Part shown: positions 15,987-22,821 of the stretch, one piece after another | Layout of the letters: every line of letters starts with the position of its first letter | Numbering within the stretch: the first letter of the stretch is position 1 | Source: a virus | Direction: 5' to 3' (one strand) | IMG/VR virus record: IMGVR_UViG_3300010396_000050 | Coordinates: 1-56,786 of that record | DNA length: 56,786 nucleotides | Position numbers and translations under genes: made by a program | The notes under the pieces: generated by a model | Told to the model about the DNA's origin: nothing | The model's input: only the letters and a program-made list of their open reading frames with translations | The model's database searches: none

Positions 15987-16313
15987 CTATGCAACATCGG
16001 CCAGCAGCGCGTTGATCTGCTCGGCGACCTGAATGCGACGGATCGACTGCACCGTGTCATCGGTGGTCTGGCGGGCCGTGACGGCGCGACCGCACCACCA
16101 GTTGAGGAAGGGCTTGAGTGCTACGAGGTAGGTGCCCTCGTCTGCGTTCGTGTCGCTCGGGATGAAGAGGATGCCCTTGTCTTCGAACTTCCCCGCTTTG
16201 GCGCCCCGGCGAAGGAGCGGCGCCGGAATCCCGGTCATCTCGCTTAACTGGTCGACGGTGACGCGGCGAATCTCCGGGTCCGTGAAGGTCAGCGGCTTGG
16301 TCTCTTCGCTCAT
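15987..16313 (-). CDS. Excisionase/MerR-like small DNA-binding protein
   Basis: A 108-residue protein starting MSEETKPLTFTDPEIRRVTV. Residues about 19-45 (TVDQLSEMTGIPAPLLRRGAKAGKF) form a winged-HTH recognition module like excisionases and MerR-type adaptors, followed by strands GILFIPSDTNADEGTYLVAL. As the second gene after the early promoter it could be Xis or an early regulator. The start overlaps the upstream stop by four bases. Confidence 0.6.
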   Translation of the reverse strand: MSEETKPLTFTDPEIRRVTVDQLSEMTGIPAPLLRRGAKAGKFEDKGILFIPSDTNADEGTYLVALKPFLNWWCGRAVTARQTTDDTVQSIRRIQVAEQINALLADVA

Positions 16314-16546
16314 GCCGCCCGGCTTTCGATCGGCTCGTCGGCCTCCGCGATGGCAGCTGCGATTGCCTTCCAGTTCAGTCCGTACCGATGCTCCAACCCG
16401 ATGACCACCATCTCCCCGAGGAATTCGGATCGCTTCCCAACACCGCGTGAAAGGGCATCTGCCAGGCGAATCGTCTCGGTGGTCAGAGAAACGCCAACAC
16501 CCTTCTTCTTGAGTTCCTTTGGCACTTCCGGGTAGGACATCGGCAC
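16310..16546 (-). CDS. Small DNA-binding-like protein, first gene of the early operon
   Basis: A 78-residue protein (MPMSYPEVPKELKKKGVGVS, then LTTETIRLADALSRGVGKRS) with the strand-helix-helix pattern of ribbon-helix-helix repressors (GVSLTTETIRLADAL). It is the first gene behind the strong leftward promoter and faces the lysogeny repressor, the position of a Cro/anti-repressor gene. Confidence 0.6.
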   Translation of the reverse strand: MPMSYPEVPKELKKKGVGVSLTTETIRLADALSRGVGKRSEFLGEMVVIGLEHRYGLNWKAIAAAIAEADEPIESRAA

Positions 16547-16587
16547 GTCTCCATATCACTTGTCACGTTTCGTGTTTCGTTACACGC

Positions 16588-16616
16588 ATTATGACACAGA
16601 GGTTTTTGAGTGTCAA
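16588..16616 (-). promoter_or_regulatory. Main early leftward promoter (PL-like)
   Basis: Minus strand: TTGACA (16616-16611), 17-base spacer, CATAAT (16593-16588). Near-consensus sigma-70 type. Transcription would begin near 16581 and run into the early operon. The surrounding 16559-16616 stretch holds CTTGTCAC, ATGACAC and (minus) CTTGACAC half-sites, likely operators for the divergent repressor. Confidence 0.78.
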
Positions 16617-16654
16617 GCATTGCAACGACTTTTTCAGAGACTGAAAATGCTGGG

Positions 16655-17035
16655 ATGAGCACAGTAGGAAGTCTTGGTGAATTGATATTTGCCGCGAGAA
16701 CGGCCAGGGGGTGGACGATCGAGGAAGCCGCATCCCGGATCGGTCGTACTCATACGTGGCTTTGGAGAATCGAGAAGGGCAAGAATGCAAATCCGCCCAG
16801 CCCTGGGGAGCTTCGAGACATAGGGAAAGTCTTAGGTCTCTCCTCATTGGAGATGCTGGAGGCGCTCGGGTATCTCGATCCGCCCCAAGCAGGTCACCAC
16901 CCGAACAGTCACGAGTATCCCGACACAGACATCGGGCAGCTTCAGAGCTTTATTGATACTGGAGAACTGACGGAGCGGGAGGCCGGAGAACTGCTTAGCT
17001 ATCTCGATTTCATTCGAACAAAGCCTGCGCGGTAG
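16655..17035 (+). CDS. XRE-family phage repressor (cI-like)
   Basis: A 126-residue protein starting MSTVGSLGELIFAARTARGW. HTH at about residues 8-60 (GWTIEEAASRIGRTHTWLWRIEKGKNANP...LRDIGKVLGLS). The C-terminal tail (DIGQLQSFIDTGELTEREAG ... LLSYLDF) may mediate dimerisation. No LexA-like protease domain. Transcribed divergently from the early operon across the operator region, the standard arrangement of a lysogeny repressor. A start at 16610 would place translation inside the promoter and is less likely. Confidence 0.78.
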   Translation: MSTVGSLGELIFAARTARGWTIEEAASRIGRTHTWLWRIEKGKNANPPSPGELRDIGKVLGLSSLEMLEALGYLDPPQAGHHPNSHEYPDTDIGQLQSFIDTGELTEREAGELLSYLDFIRTKPAR

Positions 17036-17046
17036 GGAGGGGGCAA

Positions 17047-17520
17047 GTGGCGGGTGAAATGACTGATAAGGAAGACGGACGTGATCCCGAAGGCGACCAC
17101 GCGATGGTCGAGCCCATCACGATGCTTCACTACCCAATCGGGACTCAGTGGCATCAATCGGTTGATACGAGCGACCCGGCCTTCGTCTGTTGGGATCCTC
17201 TCCATCGCGAGATCGTCCTCACGACATTTCAATGGGAGTCTCATATCGAAGCGACCCATCCCGCACTATCCGGTATGATGAATCATGTCGAGATGACGAT
17301 CCGGTACCCTGAACTGATTACGACCGATCAAAAAGTCTCCGAGCGGCGAGGGTATTATCTGGATCATGTCTTCTCGAATGGACAACGCTACTGGATCAAG
17401 GTCGTTGTTCACTTTGACGAGACTGTCAAACTCAACTACGACGTCGATGGATTTGTTGTCACCAGCTTCATGCCCGTCCAGCCTCACCGAAAGGAGAAAC
17501 GCGAATGGATACGACATTAG
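17047..17520 (+). CDS. Possible PBECR-type nuclease/toxin-like protein
   Basis: A 157-residue protein. The core WESHIEATHPALSGMMNHVE, MTIRYPELITTDQKVSERRG and YWIKVVVHFDE...DGFVVTSFMP resembles phage-associated barnase/EndoU/colicin-like nuclease domains (H near the start, R in the middle, TSF at the end). It lies between the repressor and a gene that it overlaps by 16 bases, so the two are probably translated as a pair. Family assignment is by pattern only. It could instead be a regulator replacing ImmA. Confidence 0.45.
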   Translation: MAGEMTDKEDGRDPEGDHAMVEPITMLHYPIGTQWHQSVDTSDPAFVCWDPLHREIVLTTFQWESHIEATHPALSGMMNHVEMTIRYPELITTDQKVSERRGYYLDHVFSNGQRYWIKVVVHFDETVKLNYDVDGFVVTSFMPVQPHRKEKREWIRH

Positions 17521-17945
17521 ACAATGTTTCTCTTCAAACGCTCGACGGGCCATCTCCGGCCGGCACGGTCGGCGTATTTGTCGATGCGGTCGCCGATAAT
17601 CTCACCTTCTGGACCACAGAGAAACCAGTTCCCAGTTTCAGCGCGCAAATCAATGACTACTCTTCAGTGCTTTTCAATCTTGATGACCAACGAGCCGTTG
17701 GCGTGCAGATCGAAAACTTCCTTACCTATGCCGTCCACGAGCACCCTTCGCTGATGCCCCTTGTCCGGGTGCTCAACCTGATACCGCGCCCATATGGCGA
17801 TACGAGACTTGTCACGAATCGCCTGCTCGCCGAGTTGCGCCCTACAGATCCAGATGATCTGAAGCAGATCGACTTCATTCTCCGCCACATTATTGATCTC
17901 ACTGGCGGTGTGGATCCGGACCTCGCCGTCATTACGCCGCGATAA
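17505..17945 (+). CDS. Partner of the preceding gene; DUF2283-like N-terminal region
   Basis: A 146-residue protein, MDTTLDNVSLQTLDGPSPAG at the start. NLTFWTTEKPVPSF...INDYSSVLFNLDDQRAVGVQIENFLTY has the strand pattern of DUF2283-type proteins (aa change D-x-x-x-x-V-G-x-x-I). The C-terminus is helical. Start overlaps the upstream gene, implying coupled translation, as for antitoxin/immunity partners. Function inferred only from this arrangement. Confidence 0.5.
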   Translation: MDTTLDNVSLQTLDGPSPAGTVGVFVDAVADNLTFWTTEKPVPSFSAQINDYSSVLFNLDDQRAVGVQIENFLTYAVHEHPSLMPLVRVLNLIPRPYGDTRLVTNRLLAELRPTDPDDLKQIDFILRHIIDLTGGVDPDLAVITPR

Positions 17946-17952
17946 TCTGCGA

Positions 17953-17995
17953 GAAGGAGGATTACTATCAGAAAACCCGATAGTAATCCTCCTTC
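17953..17995. terminator. Bidirectional terminator between converging genes
   Basis: Perfect 16-bp stem (17953-17968 with 17980-17995, GAAGGAGGATTACTAT and complement), 11-base loop, followed by GATTT on the plus strand. It separates the rightward lysogeny genes from the leftward pair at 18.0-18.7 kb. Confidence 0.75.
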
Positions 17996-17998
17996 GAT

Positions 17999-18409
17999 TT
18001 AGATGGTCCACCCCTTGCCTTTGCACTCCGGGCAAGCGAACTTGTCATCCATCACCTGGACCCGCCCCCTTTCACAGAACGGATTTGTGCATGGTTTGCG
18101 AGACCGCTTTCGCCGCTCCGCTCGCCGATGCCGGCGCCGTTCGTTTTCAGGGAGATTCGGCGTGCTGCGGGCCACTTCGTCAACGCCGTATTTCTGCTTC
18201 AGCTCCCAGATCGCGACAATCTTGTTCTTCGACGTGATGACTTTCTTCCCGCCTGGCGCTTCTGCGCTCGTCAGTTCCGCCGTTGTCGTGCCGTTTTCCA
18301 CACGTACCGTTCGATCGATCTCGACAACATCATCGGGGTTGCCATCGCGAAGGGCGCGGATACGGGCGCGCAACTCCTGAAAAGACGGTGTATAGGGCGG
18401 GGTATGCAT
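17999..18409 (-). CDS. Zinc-finger (DnaJ-type Cys repeat) protein
   Basis: A 136-residue protein. The N-terminal helical part (QELRARIRALRDGNPDDVVE) is followed by a basic linker (ENERRRHRRAERRKRSRK). At the C-terminus, CTNPFCERGRVQV...FACPECKGKGW is one DnaJ-like zinc module. It is second in a two-gene unit under the operator-controlled promoter at 18.7 kb. RNA or nucleic-acid binding is plausible from the basic block plus zinc finger. Confidence 0.65.
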   Translation of the reverse strand: MHTPPYTPSFQELRARIRALRDGNPDDVVEIDRTVRVENGTTTAELTSAEAPGGKKVITSKNKIVAIWELKQKYGVDEVARSTPNLPENERRRHRRAERRKRSRKPCTNPFCERGRVQVMDDKFACPECKGKGWTI

Positions 18410-18667
18410 TTACTCGATCTCCCCCGGTCCAGTGCCAGCGAACTCGCCAAGCTCCGCACGAATCAGCGTTTCACAGATCAACGCGACCGCATATCTCGAC
18501 TCGGGATCGTCCGGGATGGCAATCGCAACGGCGGAACCGTCACTCGCGCGTGCCCACCATTGATGCGTGCGCACATTTACCCATCCGTATGCGGGATGCT
18601 TATCCTGCTCATGCTCGCGAAGCACCACCGGCCGCACTGCCGGATCGCGAGGATCAAAGGCCAACAT
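18410..18667 (-). CDS. Small hypothetical protein
   Basis: An 85-residue protein (MLAFDPRDPAVRPVVLREHE; YGWVNVRTHQWWARASDGSA). The stop directly abuts the next gene's ATG. It is first in the transcript from the promoter at 18712-18740. No family recognised. Confidence 0.6.
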   Translation of the reverse strand: MLAFDPRDPAVRPVVLREHEQDKHPAYGWVNVRTHQWWARASDGSAVAIAIPDDPESRYAVALICETLIRAELGEFAGTGPGEIE

Positions 18668-18711
18668 CGTCCGCTCCTCTCGTACGGGATCGCTCCCTCG
18701 GGTCTGTCTAG

Positions 18712-18740
18712 ATCATATGTTCTAAAATGAAGTCTGACAA
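18712..18740 (-). promoter_or_regulatory. Leftward promoter with shared operator AGAACATATGATCT
   Basis: Minus strand: TTGTCA (18740-18735), 17-base spacer, TATGAT (18717-18712). The -10 lies inside a 14-bp near-palindrome, AGATCATATGTTCT on the plus strand at 18710-18723. The exact inverted copy covers the -10 of the promoter at 20286-20314, so one regulator probably controls both. Confidence 0.7.
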
Positions 18741-18783
18741 GTCGTTTTCCTTATTGACATCATGTCACCGAAGGGAAGTCGGA

Positions 18784-20013
18784 ATGGCCAAGCAGACGAA
18801 ACTCACGCCGGGACGCTATCAGGACCGCGACCCGCTGACCGGGAGACCGATCGAGTCCGGGATCACAGCGATCGTCTCCGATGCGTTGGGCGTGACGTAT
18901 CAGGCGCGCTGGTCGTGGACGGGACCGGACGGCAAGCGGCACCAGGAAGCGGAGACCTTCAAAACGCTGGACGCGGCGGAAGAGACGTTGTTGGAGAACA
19001 AGCTGAAGATCAAACGCGGCATCTACGTCCCGAACAACAAGATCACGATGCAGGAATACTACGACCAGTGGTACAAGCGGCTCTCGATCTCCAAGTGGCG
19101 AACGTCGACGGCGTTTCGCGTCCGGTCGACGTGGGAGCATCACTTCAAGGATTCCGTCGGCGGTGTCCCGTTGACGAAGATGAACCGGTCACTCTGCCAG
19201 CGCGAAGCAGACCGACTCATGAACCTGAAGAATCCTCGTGACGCGGCTAAGCCGCTCGCCGAGCAACGCCCGCTCTACGCGCCGGGAACGATCCGGCTCT
19301 TCCTCACGGTGCTCACAGGCGTGCTGGAGGGTGCGTTCCGTGAGGGGATCATCGACCGCAACCCAGCGCTCCGATTAGAGATCCCGAAGGACCGGACGAA
19401 GACGAAAGCCGTCTGGACGGTGGCGCAGGCGAAGACGTTCCTGGCGAAGACGGCGGACGATCCGTTTCACGTCCTCTGGTGGTTCATGCTCACGACGGGA
19501 TGCAGGGTCGGGGAAGCCGCGGCACTGAGTTGGTCTGCCGTCGACCTCGACGCCGGACGCGTGACGTTCCGCGCCACCCGTCGCCGGAAAGCGGATGGCG
19601 GCTGGGAGATCGCCGCCGGCACGAAGACGTCAGACGAGGATCAGACAATCCCGCTCGTACCCGAGATGGTGACGCTCTTCGCCGAATTGCGGCGTGACCA
19701 ACGATCAAAGCCCGTCGTCGATCTTGATGGACTCGTGTTTCCTACCAAGACGGGCGCGCCGATGGGAGAGCGTGTCGTCGCGCACGCGTTGGACCGCTGC
19801 ATCCTGACTGCTGGCGTCCCCCGAATCACGCCACACGGGATGCGACACACGACGTCGATGTTGCTCCGGGCGCTCAAGGTGCCCGATAGCGTGATCAAGG
19901 ATGTGCTGCGGCACAAGTCGATCGAGACGACCGTCGACATCTATATGCAGTCGGACGAGGAACTGCTCCGCGAAGCCGTCACCCGGCTGGAGCAGGCGTA
20001 CGGGAGTCGGTAG
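18784..20013 (+). CDS. int: Tyrosine-type site-specific integrase
   Basis: A 409-residue recombinase that integrates and excises the phage genome. Arm-binding N-terminal domain (about 25-85, YQARWSWTGPDGKRHQEAET), SAM-like core-binding domain (about 88-200), catalytic domain after 210. Active-site residues visible: R241 in TGCRVGEAAAL, K281 in GTKTSDEDQ, H351/R354 in HGMRHTT, H377 in LRHKS, nucleophile Y387 in DIYMQ. The start MAKQTKL follows GAAGGGAAG. Repeats just downstream look like arm-type sites of attP. Confidence 0.95.
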   Translation: MAKQTKLTPGRYQDRDPLTGRPIESGITAIVSDALGVTYQARWSWTGPDGKRHQEAETFKTLDAAEETLLENKLKIKRGIYVPNNKITMQEYYDQWYKRLSISKWRTSTAFRVRSTWEHHFKDSVGGVPLTKMNRSLCQREADRLMNLKNPRDAAKPLAEQRPLYAPGTIRLFLTVLTGVLEGAFREGIIDRNPALRLEIPKDRTKTKAVWTVAQAKTFLAKTADDPFHVLWWFMLTTGCRVGEAAALSWSAVDLDAGRVTFRATRRRKADGGWEIAAGTKTSDEDQTIPLVPEMVTLFAELRRDQRSKPVVDLDGLVFPTKTGAPMGERVVAHALDRCILTAGVPRITPHGMRHTTSMLLRALKVPDSVIKDVLRHKSIETTVDIYMQSDEELLREAVTRLEQAYGSR

Positions 20014-20285
20014 CTTGCGACTACATCTGAGGGCGAATCCGGGCGGGTGTGTAGACTCTGTGTAGGAGTCGAGGAGAAAGGTACCGGAAACCCCGATGGA
20101 TCAAGGAAAATCGGGGAAGAGCGTACTACAGCCGGTAGACGAATACCGGTTTTCTCCCTCGCTGTTTCCTTGATATGGCGGGAAAATCCGAACCAAGAAC
20201 GATCGTCGGCGATTGTCGACGATCGTTCTGTGTGTAGGAATTGTGTAGGAAATCCGTTCAAACCCGTGCGCCCCGTAGGCCAGTC
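20014..20285. other. Putative attP region with paired arm-type repeats
   Basis: Downstream of int, TGTGTAGAC/TGTGTAGGA occur as a pair at 20048 and 20059, and TGTGTAGGA as a pair at 20231 and 20242. Both pairs are spaced 11 bp (one helical turn) and bracket ~165 bp. Between them lie inverted repeats: ATCAAGGAAA/TTTCCTTGAT, CCGGTA/TACCGG, and a 12-bp GAACGATCGTCG with its complement around 20200-20231, which could also terminate int transcription. The core crossover site was not identified. Confidence 0.55.
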
Positions 20286-20314
20286 TTGACGCGCTCCTAT
20301 ACAGAACATATGAT
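20286..20314 (+). promoter_or_regulatory. Rightward promoter with shared operator AGAACATATGATCT
   Basis: TTGACG (20286-20291), 17-base spacer, TATGAT (20309-20314). The operator-like 14-mer 20303-20316 overlaps the -10 exactly as at the 18.7-kb promoter. No gene follows; instead a short terminator-ended RNA does. Confidence 0.72.
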
Positions 20315-20319
20315 CTATT

Positions 20320-20399
20320 CGTCAGGGCGGACGTGTCGCAACGTGTTCCTACCGCCCTGATCCCTGCGAGCCCCGGCGAAGGGATGCCGGGGCTTTGCT
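20320..20399 (+). ncRNA. Candidate ~80-nt small RNA with intrinsic terminator
   Basis: It begins about six bases after the -10 of the upstream promoter. First hairpin: TCAGGGCGG (20322-20330) with CCGCCCTGA (20352-20360), containing an inner ACG/CGT. Then a terminator, AGCCCCGGC (20369-20377) with GCCGGGGCT (20386-20394), followed by TTGCTC. There is no open reading frame of note. A further hairpin, TGAGCCCC/GGGGCTCA (20413-20440), follows. Target unknown; possibly antisense or protein-sequestering RNA. Confidence 0.55.
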
Positions 20400-20484
20400 C
20401 CCTTCATCCCACTGAGCCCCAGACCCGCATCCGGGGCTCAGGACCAGAGCGATCCATACCCTAACGAGATCAACGGCGACCAAC

Positions 20485-20523
20485 ACACAAAGGCCGGTGG
20501 ATGTTCTCCACCGGCCTTTGTGT
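20485..20523. terminator. Strong hairpin ending the Ro/Y RNA transcript
   Basis: 17-bp perfect stem, ACACAAAGGCCGGTGGA at 20485-20501 with its complement at 20507-20523, and a five-base loop. On the minus strand it is followed by CCTTTGTGTGTTGG. It separates the leftward Ro/Y RNA unit from the rightward small RNA. Confidence 0.68.
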
Positions 20524-20550
20524 CTGCGAGATATGGAGCGAGACGAGCGG

Positions 20551-20603
20551 CATCACGTTGCCGTGATGTGGCGGTTTGCGCGCCGCCGTTGGGGTGTGAC
20601 CCC
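20551..20603 (-). other. Run of three hairpins between the third motif copy and the terminator
   Basis: On the minus strand: GGGG/CCCC (20591-20603), GGCGG/CCGCC (20570-20587), and CATCACG-GCAA-CGTGATG with a GNRA-type loop (20551-20568). They follow the third copy of the GGGTTGA motif. This may be the structured end of the Y RNA precursor or a further Y-like RNA lacking a tRNA-like module. Confidence 0.45.
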
Positions 20604-20607
20604 TGGA

Positions 20608-20859
20608 GCAGGAACTCGAACTCATCAACCCGGCAGAAGAAGTCTCGTGTGACGCTGGATACGGAAGTGAGACGGGGGTTTACGCGCTCTGCCATTGAGC
20701 TACATCCACCGAAGCGGATGACGGGATTCGAACCCGCAACCACGTGCTTAGCAGGCAATAACCCGAACTCGTCAACCCAGCGATTGATTCGCGAGTATGT
20801 CGGATGCGTGTGTGGCACGGGGGGATTTGTGTCAAGCAATAACCCCAAGCCTTCAACCC
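20608..20859 (-). repeat. Three copies of a 24-nt GGGTTGA...GTT motif
   Basis: Minus-strand copies at 20836-20859, 20755-20778 and 20608-20631 share GGGTTGA, a central G(G/A)(C/G)TT(G/C)G and GTTATTGC or GTTCCTGC at the end. The middle copy is the 5' strand of the Y RNA stem. The upstream copy can pair with AATCCCC and GCC at 20814-20832 to form a simple hairpin. Repetition at this locus suggests a protein-binding strand, perhaps for Ro. Confidence 0.6.
20644..20795 (-). ncRNA. yrlA: YrlA-like Y RNA with permuted tRNA-like module
   Basis: A noncoding RNA partner for Ro. In RNA order the minus strand gives: stem strand CGCUGG (20782-20777), GACG, GGGUU; T arm with loop UUCGAAU (stem GCGGG/CCCGU); acceptor strand CAUCCGC, tetraloop UUCG (20713-20710), acceptor strand GUGGAUG; UA; D arm GCUCAAUGGCAGAGC (20700-20686); then AACCC, CGUC, CCAGCG closing the stem. 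CUCG/CGAG extends it to 20795/20644. The T arm preceding the D arm with a capped acceptor stem is the fold of bacterial YrlA tRNA mimics. It lies directly downstream of the Ro gene. Confidence 0.8.
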
Positions 20860-20868
20860 GACACGTCC

Positions 20869-20874
20869 ATTATA
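20869..20874 (-). promoter_or_regulatory. TATAAT element overlapping the Ro stop codon
   Basis: Minus-strand GGTATAATGG: the TAA of this hexamer is the Ro stop codon. It would start RNA near 20863, just before the first GGGTTGA motif. No good -35 is visible, so this is weak alone. The same GGTATAAT precedes the tRNA-like cluster at 28.6 kb, also immediately after a stop codon. Confidence 0.45.
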
Positions 20875-22438
20875 CCTGACCGCTCAGGAAAAGGGCGAGC
20901 GTGCGCGGGACCGACGCGTCCATGCCTACAAGGTCCATCTGGCGCGGGTCGCTCGGATCCGCAATTGAAATCTCGTTCGTGGCCATCGCGAGCACCGCGT
21001 GCCGGAACGCCGGGCGCGTCGCCTGAATCTCCGTGATCCGGTGCAACCCGTAGCGACTTGGCCACGTCTCGCTGTCGGTGATACTCACGACCGCCGAAAC
21101 CTCAGGATCGCTCATCGCCGCCGTGAGCGGCAGCGAACAGTCGGTGCCGCCTCCCTGAATGCGGCCAAGTGCTTGTCGAAGCTCGTCATAGCCCTCACCG
21201 CGAACCTCCAGGTGGTACGCGCGGTTCTCGTACGCCATGAACGTCGCATTCGGAAACTGGTACGCGAACACGAGCGCTAGGGAGGTTTCTGCGTCGACAC
21301 AGGTCAGATGCGTGCCGGATGCGTTGCCGTATGTCATGCTCCCCGATACGTCAAGCGCGATGAGGGGCGTCTGGTCCGGATAGATTTCCAGCCCTGTGAA
21401 CGCCTCCCCGAATCCTTCCGCCAACGCGGTCGAGATGCGACTGTTCGGCGTCCACGTCAACGAACCCTTGATGCCACGCCCGGCATCGTAGACCGAGCGA
21501 GCGAGCAGAAATTCGAACGGATGACAGACTTTCGTCGCCCCGTGAATCTTGCGAACGATGAGGTCTACCGAATGCTCGTCATCCATCCCGAGGGATGATA
21601 GCTTGCCAAGATTGCGCAGGAGCGCGCGACCCGGCATGTCCGGCAGCAAGGCGCGCCAGACGGCTTCGTGCCCGAGGAGTGGCCCCGGTACCATCTCGCG
21701 CGGGAGTCGCGCCGACGTGATCGCTTCTGCCGCTTGCTCCGGGGTGATGTCATCGCGTCGCAGTGCGGAATAGCCGACGAACAACCGGGACGCGTGGCTG
21801 TCGGTGAGCAAATCCGCCTCGAACGTCGTCCGCTTGTCCGGATGAGCGATCCAGTCGAAGATCAACGCATGGTCCGAGGATGGCGCCGTCGGACGTGCAA
21901 GGCGCAGCGCATCCCGGAGGGACCACCCGTCGCGCTGATCGTACTTGACTGCCTGGAGCGCGAGAACGTCCGGTGTGCGCATGGTGAACCATCGACTCAC
22001 GGCACGGCGGAACGTCCGATTGCTCTTGCGATCCGCGAAGCGATACCCAAGCCAGTGCAGCAGGTCAGTCCCGATCCGGCACACCTCCGCGACCGCCTCC
22101 ACCGCCTCCCGCTTGACCGCGAGATCAGCACTGCGCGTGAGTGCCGCGAGGACGTAGATTGCCGGGTCAATGCGGAGCGCGAGATTGCCACGCGAGACCT
22201 CGATCACCATATCGAGCGCCGCCCGTGGTTGCTCGTGAATGACGCGCTGAATGGTCTCGTCAGCCCCCTTTGTCACGTCGTAGCCGGTGGCGTAGAACGT
22301 GCCGGTCGATCCCAGGATTAGGAATCGGCGCAGGTGCGTGAGCGGATCAACGCGATAGACGTCGCCTCCCTCATTGCTGAGGACCGTTCCGTTCGCGCGT
22401 GCATTGGCCTGTCGAAGAAGAATAGCGTTCTGGCTCAT
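20870..22438 (-). CDS. rsr: Ro60-like TROVE/vWA RNA-binding protein
   Basis: A 522-residue Ro homologue. The TROVE domain is a ring of HEAT-like helices (about 25-345; LTHLRRFLILGSTGTFYATG, then VIEVSRGNLALRIDPAIYVL, GLEALLPDMPGRALLRNLGKL-like segment near 260-280) that binds misfolded RNA ends in its hole and Y RNA outside. The vWA domain has a complete MIDAS: DVSGSM (363-368), T432 in GGGTDCS, D455 in SITDSE. GGAGCGATGA lies ahead of the ATG. In bacteria Ro works with Y RNA and exonucleases in RNA decay and rRNA maturation. Length matches the family. Confidence 0.93.
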   Translation of the reverse strand: MSQNAILLRQANARANGTVLSNEGGDVYRVDPLTHLRRFLILGSTGTFYATGYDVTKGADETIQRVIHEQPRAALDMVIEVSRGNLALRIDPAIYVLAALTRSADLAVKREAVEAVAEVCRIGTDLLHWLGYRFADRKSNRTFRRAVSRWFTMRTPDVLALQAVKYDQRDGWSLRDALRLARPTAPSSDHALIFDWIAHPDKRTTFEADLLTDSHASRLFVGYSALRRDDITPEQAAEAITSARLPREMVPGPLLGHEAVWRALLPDMPGRALLRNLGKLSSLGMDDEHSVDLIVRKIHGATKVCHPFEFLLARSVYDAGRGIKGSLTWTPNSRISTALAEGFGEAFTGLEIYPDQTPLIALDVSGSMTYGNASGTHLTCVDAETSLALVFAYQFPNATFMAYENRAYHLEVRGEGYDELRQALGRIQGGGTDCSLPLTAAMSDPEVSAVVSITDSETWPSRYGLHRITEIQATRPAFRHAVLAMATNEISIADPSDPRQMDLVGMDASVPRTLALFLSGQV

Positions 22439-22500
22439 TCATCGCTCCATTCATAAAGGACGTGAAGTCTACCTGCCGGGCGCTTGTTATGTCGAATGAT

Positions 22501-22821
22501 TCACGCCGCCTCCCCTTCCTGCCGCATGCCGCGACGCTTGAGCGCAAACCTGCCAAGGTCCGTCATCGCGTAATACCGCACCGTGATCGTCTTGCCGTCG
22601 TAGGACGGTGTGGAGATCGAGCGGTGGACCTCGATCATGCCGGTATCCCGCAGTCGCCAGAGGGCGTGCTGGACGGTCGGAATGTCGAGCGTGAGGCCGA
22701 ACAGCAGATCGTGCTCCGCGTGCGCCTGGTAGATGCTGAACGCCGTCGCCTCGCCAAGGGAGTTGATCGTGGCGAGGACGATGACGGCGATGTCGTCCGG
22801 GTGTCCGATGTCGGCGATCAT
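22501..22821 (-). CDS. PadR-like winged-helix regulator
   Basis: A 106-residue protein. Residues about 17-95 (VLATINSLGEATAFSIYQAH...TLDIPTVQHALWRLRDTGMIEVHRS...YYAMTDLGRFAL) carry the winged helix of PadR-type repressors: helix, recognition helix (PTVQHALWRLRDTGMI), wing, and Y-x-M-T-x-x-G. It is immediately upstream of Ro in the same transcript (62-base gap), so it may regulate the Ro/RtcB unit. Confidence 0.72.
   Translation of the reverse strand: MIADIGHPDDIAVIVLATINSLGEATAFSIYQAHAEHDLLFGLTLDIPTVQHALWRLRDTGMIEVHRSISTPSYDGKTITVRYYAMTDLGRFALKRRGMRQEGEAA

Noticed and set aside
20438-20848. 136-codon open frame across the Y RNA on the minus strand
   Set aside because: Its protein has no domain or coding-like composition, and the bases are explained by stems and tRNA-like arms.
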